Assembly: GCA_022457155.1 (NCBI GenBank)
Contig: JAJGOT010000503.1
Location: 186,001 to 250,000, forward strand
DNA length: 64,000 nucleotides
Direction: 5' to 3'
Source: Cladopsammia gracilis
Taxonomy: Eukaryota > Cnidaria > Anthozoa > Scleractinia > Dendrophylliidae
Shown here: piece by piece, positions 30,690-40,529 of the stretch
How the letters are laid out: each line of letters opens with the position of its first letter
How positions within the stretch are numbered: the first letter of the stretch is position 1
The notes under the pieces: model-generated
What the model was told of the DNA's origin: nothing
Database searches by the model: none
Seen by the model: only the letters and a program-made list of their open reading frames with translations
Program-made: the position numbers and the translations under genes

Positions 30690-30830
30690 CTTAAAGGCGA
30701 ACCTGCGGTACAAAAGGGCAAAGCCCCACGCCGGATCTAATACAAATGAGCAAGAACAATAGATTTTCCTCATTTGCATGAGTTGGACAGTCCAGCCGCC
30801 TTTTATATCGCGGGTTTGGCTTTTAGGGCA
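30690..30830. mobile_element. Degraded MITE with a family-A-like centre
   Basis: The core AATGAGCAAGAACAATAGAT, then TTTCCTCATTTGCAT, is nearly the centre of the family A MITE, but the arms differ (AAAGGCGAACCTGCGG against CCGC...AGGG) and are only loosely complementary. It suggests a second subfamily sharing the centre. Confidence 0.5.
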
Positions 30831-30984
30831 AACAAATCAATCACACCATTTAAAACCATCACTATGGCAACAGCTACACTGACACTTTCGATTGATTAAA
30901 ACCCTTCAAGTTATTCTTTTGAATTTCTTCCTATTTTGTTTTTCATGTTCTCGGAGATTGTAATGCAGGTAATGATTATGATTA

Positions 30985-31110
30985 ATATCAGGACTTCGTG
31001 TCGTCCAATTCTGTCTGTAATCATACTCGTAATTAACAAATTGGACTCCAGCGTTTATCACTCGTATGCATGATTACAGACCGAATTGGACTCCACTCAG
31101 TCCTATTGCC
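30985..31110. mobile_element. ~125-bp foldback MITE
   Basis: GGACTTCGTGTCGTCCAATTCTGTCTGTAATCAT at the left pairs imperfectly with ATGATTACAGACCGAATTGGACTCCACTCAGTCC at the right. Confidence 0.7.
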
Positions 31111-32118
31111 ATTATTGATCAGCTTCTTCTGTATTTTGTAGTTAAGTGCTGTATTAATATGCCTTTTTTAAATAAAGGTTTTTGTACACGAGTACTGTTA
31201 TTTTTATTGGTTCAATTTTAAAAAAATATATAAATGAAACTCTAACTTAGAATAGTTTCTGTTGAAGGAAGTATAAACAAGCCGCAGGGACTAGCCTAAT
31301 AGCTCGTCGAGTTCCTTTGAATACAATGGCATAGCTTTGTAAAATAAACATGCAGGCATGTAAATAAACAAACATAATCTAAGAACTAAATCTACATGGT
31401 TGTCATTAACGTAAGAAATCGGAAAAGCCCAAAGTTCACTTATTAAGAAGTGAGAAGTAACAAGAATTTCCTTGCGTTGCTCTTATCTTCACGAAGTTTA
31501 GAAATTGCCAAGGTCCGTCGCCGAAACAATTTTCGCGAAGAACTCCCGGTACTAAGCTTCCATTTTGTCACCATAAGACAAATGCCAGACTACAAGCAGT
31601 TCGTCTTTTCATAGTTTTCTGTCGAGAATAGCCGAGCAGGAACTGTAGTTGTAACTAAATCTATCATGCCGGGCATGAAAATAGCGATCGCTACCTCCTC
31701 CACAGACTCTTAATGTAAAAGCAGGAATTAAATCAGGAACTTGGGAATTACTGTGAAAGCGAGCGGGCGGAGCTTGGGAACGAACGCGATTTTTTTTCTC
31801 CCTTTCCCGTCCTACCCCGCGCCCCGCTCCACTTAACTTTGAAGTCTTAGAAATGCGAGCGACTGGGCACGAGGCAGTAGCGATCGAGCGATCAACATAA
31901 CACAGCCCATCAGCTGAGTGGACCACCCTGCCTAAATAATGTTTACCTACGTACTATATGGCAATACTTGGGGCTTTTGAAAGGCAGGTAAACAGCCAAA
32001 ATACCCTTTCAATGCACGGGATGTAAACAAATTGATTGCGATACTCCAATGATGCAATCAACCTCCTTTCAATTAGCACCGCCCTCTCCCCCTTGCGTGC
32101 CGTTTTGATGATAAGCGA

Positions 32119-32138
32119 CCCCCCCCCCCCCCCCCCTC
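32119..32138 (+). repeat. Poly-C tract (20 C)
   Basis: An uninterrupted run of 20 C. Confidence 0.9.
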
Positions 32139-32282
32139 GAGGTCTTTTTGTTAATTAGCGCCCCCTTTCTTATAAGCGCTCCCCCTACTGAGTTTAGCTC
32201 CCGTATTTCAGGCCCCGAATAAACATCCCGGGGGTTTATTCGAGGTACCGGTTTTTTTTTTAATTCGGTATTGTATAACCAG

Positions 32283-33086
32283 GCGCGTAGCCAGCCTTTA
32301 AGCCCGGGCTTAACAGGAATTGCCGTGATTTTTTTTGGTCCAGTAGCAAGGGATTTGGTTTTTGACTGTCAGCGGTAAAACTAGTATGACCATCTGTAGT
32401 TCAAAAGTTGATATACTCAATTTTCCCTGTACATCATAATAAAAATAATAAAACGTAAAACATAAAACTGAACATTGCGCGCGCACGATTTCTACGCCAT
32501 TACAAGATGGTGCGCCGCCAGAGCAATTCTTCACGTATTGCAATCGATGATTAATTCCTTACCATATTTCGTCCTTGCGCCGATATTCCTCTCTGCATAC
32601 ACGTACGTCGAGCTTTTGTAAAACGTGGTTTAGTGTACTAAGGCCAGATTATATATGTTGTAGGTTAAAATATTTTACGTTAAAAATTATTTCAAACCAG
32701 GTTAATTTTTATTTTCCTTTGTCCCAGAATCATTAACATAATCTCAGACAGAGGAAAATAAAAATTTACCTAGTTTGAAATAAGTCCGTTTTTCGTTTTT
32801 TTGTTTTTCGGGCGGTCGGGCGGAGAACGACATCGGGGGTTTCGCAGTCGACTTGCGGCAAGTCTAACATATTGCATAAGCACTAAAATACCTATCATTT
32901 TTCACTGAATAAAGATCGATTTTTGGACGAAATATATCGTGGAGAATGCTGAAAATAGCATTTCCGAGCCTCTAGAATTCAAAATTTCCTGGGGGGTTGG
33001 GGAGTGATCTGGGGGCATGCCAGAGGCTCCTATTTTATATCCCAAATATAATATCTCGGGCTTAAACGGAAAAAAGGTCTGGCTAC
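32283..33086. mobile_element. Non-autonomous TIR element (CAGG..GCGTAGCCAG ends)
   Basis: The left end CAGGCGCGTAGCCAG is mirrored by CTGGCTACGCCCCTG at the right, and ATAAC flanks both sides. The termini resemble hAT-type CAGGGGCGTAGCC ends, but the visible direct repeat is 5 bp rather than 8. The inverted partner copy of the flanking DNA near 34560-34620 lacks this element, which supports its being an insertion. Inside, TTTATTTTCCT and AGGAAAATAAA form another hairpin. There is no transposase. Confidence 0.65.
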
Positions 33087-33568
33087 GCCCCTGATAACTG
33101 CAGCGGCCATTCCACCTAACGATACGTTCCATCTGCTGTTTTAGTCAAAATACTTTATTGGTTATGTTAACGTAACAGGCACGTTCAACTTCCATTTTGA
33201 TATAAATAAAAAAAACCCGTAACAATAGTCACTGTACAATATCTACTTTTTTATGTACAGTTTTCCCTGCCACCGCGGTCCGCGGTGCCACAGTCGATGA
33301 ATAATAATGTATTAGTTTTCCTGCCACCGCGATCCACGGTGTCACAGTCGATGAATTTAAATAATAATGATACATACATTTCTCTGCTTTCCCGGTCCCC
33401 GGTGTCGTAGAGGGGGTGTTTCTTGGTGTTGCGGAAACCATTGTTGGTTAGCTTTTGTGTTGTGGTGTGGGTATTGTTCAGTGTCTTTTGAATCTTTTGT
33501 TTTACGTCATTTGGTGATCACACCATCCGCAACACCAAGAAACTACCCGTAGAAGAGCGATTTTAGAA

Positions 33569-33680
33569 TACCCGGCCACTTATTTACATATCTCAAAACG
33601 TTTTATAGAACGAGGCATATGAAAACAAAAGGATCCATTCTTCTTCAGCGAGATGCAAATAAGTGGCCGGGTATTGTACA
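33569..33680. repeat. Small hairpin within repeat B
   Basis: AATACCCGGCCACTTATTTACAT is mirrored by ATGCAAATAAGTGGCCGGGTATT. The inverted partner at 34742-35120 is the same hairpin enlarged by internal sequence. Confidence 0.75.
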
Positions 33681-33798
33681 GTTTAGCCGCCGTGGAAACA
33701 CCTTTCGAGAATAATGGGTAGAATAACAATAAAATGTGTACTCAATCAGGAGCCTGTAATAGGCTCTTGACTCAATTAATCAATAACAACCTTTAAGG

Positions 33799-34339
33799 CC
33801 GGCACACACTAGGGGACATGTTGCGGGGACATGAAGCGGGGACAAGCCCCTTCGTGTGCACAGCATACTGGCGCATGTTGCAGGGACAGTACGCAAGCTG
33901 GTGCACACAAAGCGGATTGAGGTATAAAAATCACAGAAATCACTAAGGGCGCGTGGAAACTAGTATAGGAGCAAAGAAAGATGGCGGACTCTATTACTGT
34001 CAATGATATTACTAGATGAAGAAATGTGTAATTATGTTGACCGAAAACTATGGATACGCAAGTGGCTGAAAAGAAGAGAAGAAAAAGGAGCCTACTACAC
34101 TTATTTTGTAGAGGGGACAGTTTGCAAGAGCAGTGCACACGATGCAACATCGAAATAGGGGTCATTTTGTCCCCGCGTCATGACGCACGAATTCAAACCA
34201 GCTGAATTTCGTGCAACATGTTGCGGGGACAAAATTGTGTCCCCGCAACTTAACTGTTTTGCAAAAACAGGGATGTCACACGAGGAAAACTGTCGCTGCA
34301 ACATGTCCCCGCAACATGTCCCCTAGTGTGTGCCGGCCT
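33799..34339. mobile_element. ~540-bp TIR element flanked by TTTAA
   Basis: GGCCGGCACACACTAGGGGA and CATGTTGCGGGGACATG at the left are mirrored exactly at the right (CATGTCCCCGCAACATG, TCCCCTAGTGTGTGCCGGCC). Both ends abut TTTAA, consistent with a TTAA-type or 5-bp target duplication, though the flank is itself nearly palindromic. Several copies of the GCGGGGACA motif occur inside near both ends. It is non-coding. Confidence 0.85.
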
Positions 34340-35651
34340 TTAATATTGCGAGTTTATGATATTGGCTGCGAAAAACTATACATCATTATTTATCGACTGA
34401 TAAAAAAAATAGACATCGCAGAGTGACTATTGTTACGTTTTTTATTTCATTTATGTCAAAATGGAGGTTGAACGCGGCTGTTACGTTAACATAACCAATA
34501 AAGTATTTTGACTAATTCAAAGCATATGCAACGTATCGTTAGGTGGAATGGCCGCTGCAGTTTATATGACCTAATTAACTACATTATTTCATGGTAACAA
34601 TCGATCAGTTATACAATACCGAATTCAAATAAACGCCGGTACCTCGAATAAACCCCCGGGGCGTTTATTCGGGGCCTAAAATACAAGCGCTAAACTCAGG
34701 ACGGGGTTGTGCTTATAAAAAATATTAAAGCGAAAAACCGTACAATACCCGGCCACTTATTTGCATCTCATTGAAGAAGAATGGATCCTTTTGTTTCATC
34801 AGAAACTCATAAGTGGGTTGAAACGTGTAACGCACATTCACAGCTTCCGAATATTCATTTTTTGCTTAGTACCATATTTGGAAACCCCTCGGTCCAGGGA
34901 GATTGGAAGCAAGTTGTTCTAGCAAATTGATTGGTTAATATTTTTATCTTGATTTTCTAAATGTGGCTGTAACAACTTCTTAGCAAATTGAATAATCAGA
35001 AGCTTGTTTTGAAGCGTACAAGAGACATTTGCACGTTTCAACCCACTTATGGTTTTTTTTTTCATATGCTTCGTTCTATCAAACGTTCTGGGATATGTAA
35101 ATTAGTGGCCGGGTATTCCAAAATCGCTCCTCTACGACACCGGGGACCGGGAAAGCAGAGAAATGTATGCATCATTATTATTTTAATTCATCGACTGTGG
35201 CACCGTGGACCGCGGTGTCAGGGAAAACTATACAACATTATTATTCATTGACTGTGGCACCACGGATCGCCGTGGCAGGGAAACTATGGCCACTATTATA
35301 TTCCACTTTTATTTTATATTATTTTATTTGCTTCTGCTTCTGTTTTTCTGCCGTAAGGATCAGTTTGCCGTTTCATTTGCTTCACTTCACAAGACCTGAC
35401 GAGGTTGTGCTGATCACAGAGCTGGATAAATTCACAATTTCAGGGGATCTTGCGCAGCATACTGGATTGCTGATAATGATTTTCCTGTTGACGAAACAAA
35501 ATACATTTTAATTGGTCGGGCTACTTGGCTGCAAGCCATGTCTGCCCGAATGTGATTCTCCGTAAGAAAAGTGTGTTTCAAGTGGTTTGTAGCCTGCGGC
35601 TAAGTGTTACTGACGACCTGAGGGTTATCAAATAAAAAATTCTGACTCGTC

Positions 35652-35736
35652 CTAGCCTGCACGACAGGCGCTTTATGAGCCAAGCGGGGCGAGCGAAGTA
35701 TGTCGCGCGAATAAAGCGCTTGTCATGCAGGCTAGT
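35652..35736. mobile_element. 85-bp palindromic MITE
   Basis: TAGCCTGCACGACAGGCGCTTTAT is mirrored by ATAAAGCGCTTGTCATGCAGGCTA. Confidence 0.85.
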
Positions 35737-36098
35737 CTTGGCCTCGGTCGTCTCTCTTGGCAAGACGCGGAAGACGCGCGTGGGGGATAGACCCGAAAGA
35801 GAGACGAATGGGGACGCGGCAGCAAAAAAATTGGACAACTGGTTTAAAATTTTTAGTCTGCAAGCACTCCCTTATTTTTCGCTTAGTCAGTCGAGTCGCG
35901 AGGAACGAGGACGTCAGCCCGAGAAAAAGTAAAACTAAGAGACTGCACTGTGTGCACTGTATGTAAGAGATAAAAACCGAGAACGGAGATATTAAGCCAT
36001 ATACATCCCGAGAGCCGAGGGATGTATATGGATTAATACAGACGTTCGAGGGATTTATCTAACTTATTTCTTGATATTATTTATTAGGTATAGCTTAT

Positions 36099-36219
36099 AT
36101 AAAGCCTGGTTTCTATATAATCGCAACGATCTGGTTTCCATATGATCGCAAGGGTCGCAAGAATCGCGGCGATCGTCGATCGTAACGATCGCTGCGATTA
36201 TATGGAAACCAGGCTTTAA
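36099..36219. mobile_element. GCCTGGTTTCCATAT palindromic MITE, copy 1
   Basis: AAAGCCTGGTTTCTATATAATCGCA is mirrored by TGCGATTATATGGAAACCAGGCTTT; the inside is full of overlapping CGATCG-type palindromes. Confidence 0.85.
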
Positions 36220-36371
36220 AGGTCGTCTTTCACAGGGCAATAATTGGTCATTTGTTTTTGTCAAGGTTTTCACACAGCATCGAGAAAGGGCGTTTCACGG
36301 GTCACAATTTATTCAAACCACTTGTTGTCACTTAGGTGAGAAACGGAGAACAATAGCACATTGTTTGTTTG

Positions 36372-36448
36372 CTAAAGCCTGGTTTCCATATAATTGCAAC
36401 GATCGCAGCGATCGACGATCGCTGCGATTCTTGCGATCATATGGAAAC
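36372..36448. mobile_element. GCCTGGTTTCCATAT palindromic MITE, copy 2
   Basis: The same family begins TAAAGCCTGGTTTCCATATAA and runs through AGCGATCGACGATCGCT to ATATGGAAACCA; the right end then diverges into further GCGATCG repeats to about 36495. Confidence 0.75.
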
Positions 36449-36940
36449 CAAAACGTTACGATCCTTGCGATCGTTGCGATTGCGATCGCGGCGAGTGCAA
36501 TTTGAGAACTTTCAAAACATCAGGAGTGCCCATAAATCACGAAATGCTCGAGTAGTTCAAATGATTTCTTGTTTATAATATTCTCAACAACATTTTGGTG
36601 AGGCCGTCACGGTACACTGCGCGCGACTTTCAACTTTCACTTTCGCGCAACTTTCGAATTGCACTTTATAACCTAATTTGCACTCTATAATCTATTTATG
36701 CATTCGTCATTGACCAATCAGAAACTGTATATTTTGTTTAGTATATTATAAGGGATACTACCGTTGCTGTTGCAGAACTGATTAATTTTATATATGTGTT
36801 AAAGGGAAACATTTTCTCATAATGTCAAAGGAATGTATGATTTGCTTTCATTGATCATTATAAATGGAAGGGATTTATTTGTATATTGCCCAGGGCAACA
36901 GGGCAATATGCCGATAAATCCCGGGATTTATTTAACAAAT

Positions 36941-37098
36941 AGATTCCATTTGGCCGTGTGTCTGTTCAGTTATAGATCACAGATGACGTCAAAATGTGGT
37001 AAGAGCCGCAGGCGAGTGTGTCACTGATGTTCTTACCACATTTTGACGTCTTCTGTGATCTATAACTGAACAGACACACGGCCAAATGGAATCCATTT
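36941..37098. mobile_element. 158-bp palindromic element
   Basis: ATTCCATTTGGCCGTGTGTCTGTTCAGTTATAGATCACAG and CAAAATGTGGTAAGA are mirrored on the right, with arms of about 70 bp. Confidence 0.85.
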
Positions 37099-37653
37099 GT
37101 TTTATACAATGAACAGAAAAGTAAAAAGAGTAAAATTACGAACTTGCCTCGTAGCGCTCGACTGTTCGAAGATTTGTTCCAGTTTAGGTATTTTTCAAGT
37201 CGCCAAGAATACTTTTCGTCTTGGTTTCTTCTTTTTCTTGCTCGTAAACAGCTCCTGCTAAACATTTTTCGAGGCTTTCACTTGCTCAATCCAGAATAAT
37301 CTCGCAAACATTTTCAAAACTGCGCCATGTTGGACAAAACAAAGCAAACAATTTTTCTATGACGTCAGCCGTGTGTCTGTACTCTGATAGATCATAGGCA
37401 ACGACCAATCACAGAGCGCGTAGTATTCAGTTCATTGTATAAATAGATATTGCCCTTGCATTTATAATTAGCAATTTATTCAATTCATTAGCCCCGCTCT
37501 TCCCTGCTACATTATGGAGCCCTCCCCAGACTTTCAGTTAGTTAATTATTCACGAAGTATGTAAGTTAAATAAAGGATGTTAAATAACAAGAAAATGTAT
37601 GATTCATAAAATAAGGATCAATTATTCACATCTTTACATTCGTTTGACTATTA

Positions 37654-37799
37654 GAGTGATTTTACTTAACCCGTGAAACACTATCTAACAATTAGTGTGT
37701 GATAGTCCAAATTATAAAACAAAAGAAAACAATGGAATTATAGTCTAATAGTGCGTACTATTCTACTAACTATTTCACGGGTTAAGTAAAATCACTCTA
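37654..37799. mobile_element. 146-bp TIR MITE
   Basis: AGAGTGATTTTACTTAACCCGTGAAA at the left is mirrored exactly at the right (26-bp TIRs). It lies just downstream of the Harbinger transposase relic, but no second copy of this TIR is seen on the far side of it, so a link is unproven. Confidence 0.8.
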
Positions 37800-37948
37800 G
37801 CATAGGTGCCGCGAACGCGAATTCATAGTCTGCGTCAACATCCGCGGTTGTGTGGTATCCGAAGCAGTCGGTGATGTGAAATAAGAGGCTGTACGATCAA
37901 GAAAGCTGTGCCAAGCGAGTGATTTCTGTCTTTTGAACAATTGTTGTT

Positions 37949-38739
37949 TCAAAAAAGGTGGTAATGACGATGGCCACTGAAAAAGTCTCGCTGGGGTTCT
38001 ACCTGGGGTCTGTACATTTCATGCGGAGTCCCGTCGATACACCCTACTGCATTTGGAAAATAACGCCAGTTTCTTCGAAGAGAATTTTGGCCAGGACACT
38101 TGATTGCGAAAATATCTCGATAAAATGGGCACCACCCTATAGATAATTCTACAAACAGTCGATGGACTGATGTCAAACATTAATGCAAGTGTGTCTAGAC
38201 AGGGGTACTTTCTGAGCCACATGAATGTCAAGAGTATTTTGTTAACATTAGAAATTTTATAATTTCTTTTCCTTTGTCTCAGTCTCCCCCTTCTGTTGGG
38301 ACGTGAGATTCTCGTAGCGGTATGCATAATGGTCTGTGGAAGTTCTCCTGTATTCAGCCAAAACAGATGCTTTTGATTTGCATATTCTACAAAAACATCT
38401 TGCCCTCTGTACTCAAAGCCATGGAAATCTGGATCAAGACGTTGCATTATTCGGTGAGGCGGGTGATGAACGATGGAAAATGATGCCAGGAGCAGCAACA
38501 CTACTCCCAAAATCTGCATTAGCTCATCGACTCGATGGTTTGCAACCGGTGGTGGGAGCTCTGTAAGAAAGGCAAGAACAATTCTAACTAGCCGAAAAAA
38601 ACGTTGATCTGGAATTTCCCTCGGAATAATGTCTATCAGATTGATTATTTTCGATTTGTAAACTGGTTACATCATCTGGAGGAGTTGAAGAGTTCATTTC
38701 TGGACTATTTTCAGTCATGACCCTCCCATTCCATTTCAT
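37949..38739 (-). pseudogene. Harbinger (PIF) transposase relic
   Basis: From the ATG at 38739 the minus strand gives a short polar N-terminus, then after a frame slip at a seven-T run (38594-38600) FRLVRIVLAFLTELPPP and the long part FHGFEYRGQDVFVEYANQ, a helix-turn-helix (ILLTFMWLRKYPCLDTLALMFDISPSTVCRIIYRVVPIL), and after a second slip near 38070 NAVGCIDGTPHEMYRP, which carries the first Asp of the DDE catalytic triad (DDE_Tnp_4 type), then DFFSGHRHYHLF. The rest of the DDE domain is absent. Three frames are needed, so it is a pseudogene. Confidence 0.85.
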
Positions 38740-39106
38740 GAAAGCCGCGTTTATACCACTGGGAGCAAATCACATATTCTTTTTTGGTAAAGGTGTGAGA
38801 AAGTGGGTAACCATATGTAAATCATGGCACACTCGTGGCCTTAAGCTCCTGGACGGTAATGACGTCTAGGCTGTTTGAGTCTTATGATAATCTCCCACAT
38901 TTTTTATTCTTTATTTATAATTAGCTCTACATTCCCCTCGAGAATATTTATGGATGCTTAACACAAAGTACTTAGACTTAAGACACTGGATACGATAAAG
39001 TCGTCCATTCTCTATTATCACTGACTTGCCTGAAAGGAGGGTAAATTGTAAACCAATAACGAAACCCCAGGGACGAGGTGTAAAATATCTTTGTGCTGAA
39101 AAGAGC

Positions 39107-39113
39107 TATAAAG
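39107..39113 (+). promoter_or_regulatory. TATA box of the split gene
   Basis: TATAAAG lies 47 bp before the ATG at 39154, with an initiator-like TACTCAGTTC in between. Confidence 0.45.
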
Positions 39114-39438
39114 ACGGCGGTTAAATTTCTATGATCTTACTCAGTTCGCAGAAATGACTACATTTTGGAGGTCATTTGATGAGGACAACGAACAGCCTGA
39201 AACACAAGGTAGGTATTGGTCAGTTACGACACTAAAACATCTCTCAGCCCTTTTACTAATTTTTATTGTATTTTAATTTTTTGGTGCAGAAATATCAATA
39301 GAGCCTAAGGCTAAGAAAACCAAAAAGGCGTCGCTACCAGATAACCGTAGTTGAGCAAAAGATAGTCCTAGAAGCCTACAGCGAAAACTGTAGCTGGAAT
39401 GAAATTTTAATGGCAAAAAAGGTACAATGTACGCTTAA

Positions 39439-40167
39439 GGTGTTTCCCTCCAGTTTCCGAGTCAGCCGCACCTACCATTTTTGAGCGGCCGTTTAAGTAA
39501 CTTTCCTTTATTGAATTAATATGAAACTTACATAAAATATTGCACAAAGTTTGAAGTTTATAAGAGTATAACAATTTTGTAAATCGGATTTAAAATTACG
39601 GAGAAAAACGAGAAACATTGAAATCGTTTGAGTCTCAATTCCGAGCGATTGCGATGGCATCTAGAAAAATCAAAACTATTACGATAAACTATGACATATG
39701 GCAAACAAAATATCTAAAAATTAGAAATTTTTGTCAAGCCGATTTTGAGTAAATCAGAAAAACATTTCGAACTTGTGATTTTGCATGTGTATGAGCACAT
39801 CTACAAGTTCCTCAATTAAGCTTATAAAAGTTTAATTTCCCAATCTCAAATTTACGCCAAAATGTGTGTTTAGTGTATGAGATGAAACTATGAAAGTTTG
39901 AAAGCGTTTCTCGTTTTAGTTTTGGAGATTCGATTTTCTGTAGGAAACCGTAGTTTGAGTCCTTGATATTGTAGTTTTAGCACTTTTCTACATATTTCAA
40001 AAACCGCGAAATAGATTTTTTTTTAACTTTTATGGTCATTTCTTTATAATATGAACAACATTGTGTCAAAGTTTCATCTTGATTGAAACATTGCAACATG
40101 GTCAAATAAAATAATTAAGTTCACCTAAAACGCGATTGAGACTTTGTGCTTTGATTGCACGGTTGAA
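39439..40167. repeat. Left TIR of TTAA element
   Basis: 729 bp, matching 43330-44064 in reverse through landmarks such as AACGGCCGCTC, GTGCAATATTTT, GGAACTT..AATTA and TTGATTGCACGGTTGAA. Confidence 0.9.
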
Positions 40168-40310
40168 GTGAGAAAGTCACAAGTAATGCAAATTCAATTG
40201 AAACAACCCAAGGCGGGTCGCTTTCCTTCCTTGCTAATTAATCACGAACGTTTGTTTGCAAGAAGTGAGAAAGTCACAAGTATAGTAATGCAAATTCAAT
40301 TCAATCGAAA
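40168..40310 (+). repeat. Direct repeat inside TTAA element
   Basis: GTGAGAAAGTCACAAGTA followed by AATGCAAATTCAATT occurs at about 40168 and again at about 40266, just inside the left TIR. It could be a subterminal protein-binding repeat or 5' regulatory sequence of the gene. Confidence 0.6.
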
Positions 40311-40457
40311 CAACAATAAGCAGCAGTCAAGAAAAGGAGGTGCGATTTTTTTTGGAGGTATTGTGTTAATTGCTGTAATTGAAACAGCGCGGGCCCTTAT
40401 TGTTACGAGATAACCAATAAGATTAATTTCATTCTGTTTTTTCGATCCGACGCTGTG

Positions 40458-40465
40458 TATAAAAA
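40458..40465 (+). promoter_or_regulatory. TATA box of PHD-FLYWCH gene
   Basis: TATAAAAA lies 72 bp upstream of the ATG at 40530 and follows a CCAAT box (ACCAATAAG, about 40412-40420). Spacing suits an RNA polymerase II promoter. Confidence 0.6.
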
Positions 40466-40529
40466 GAGTATTTGGCGTTTACCATTCTCTTAACCGCTTC
40501 AATAGCAACGAAAAACATTCGCGTAAAAG

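Larger units (their letters stand above)
30395..32282. other. Intergenic stretch with two degraded foldbacks
   Basis: Contains the repeats at 30690-30830 and 30985-31110 and a poly-C tract at 32119-32138. The open frame 31609-31926 (-) has low-complexity basic sequence and no domain, and is not called. Confidence 0.5.
32214..35300. repeat. Interleaved inverted repeats
   Basis: Three segments recur in reverse: C (32214-32282 with about 34612-34700, around GGGGGTTTATTCGAGGTACCGG), A (33090-33245 with 34420-34570, around AACGATACGTT and AAAATACTTTATTGGTTATG) and B (33250-33690 with 34740-35300, around CCACCGCGGTCCGCGGTG, CCGGTCCCCGGTGTCGTAG and AATACCCGGCCACTTATTT). The order is C-A-B on the left but A'-C'-B' on the right, so it is not one simple palindrome. 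B' contains an extra 260 bp relative to B. This reads as nested or rearranged foldback elements. Confidence 0.7.
35301..37653. other. Gene-free stretch rich in small palindromes
   Basis: Holds the hairpins at 35652-35736, 36099-36219, 36372-36448 and 36941-37098 and a block shared with 26060-26135. No gene is supported. Confidence 0.55.

Noticed and set aside
31609..31926. 105-codon minus-strand open frame
   Set aside because: Low-complexity Arg/Gly/Ser sequence with no motif, in repeat-rich DNA.
35675..35966. Overlapping open frames near the 85-bp palindrome
   Set aside because: They start inside a palindromic MITE and have no domain.
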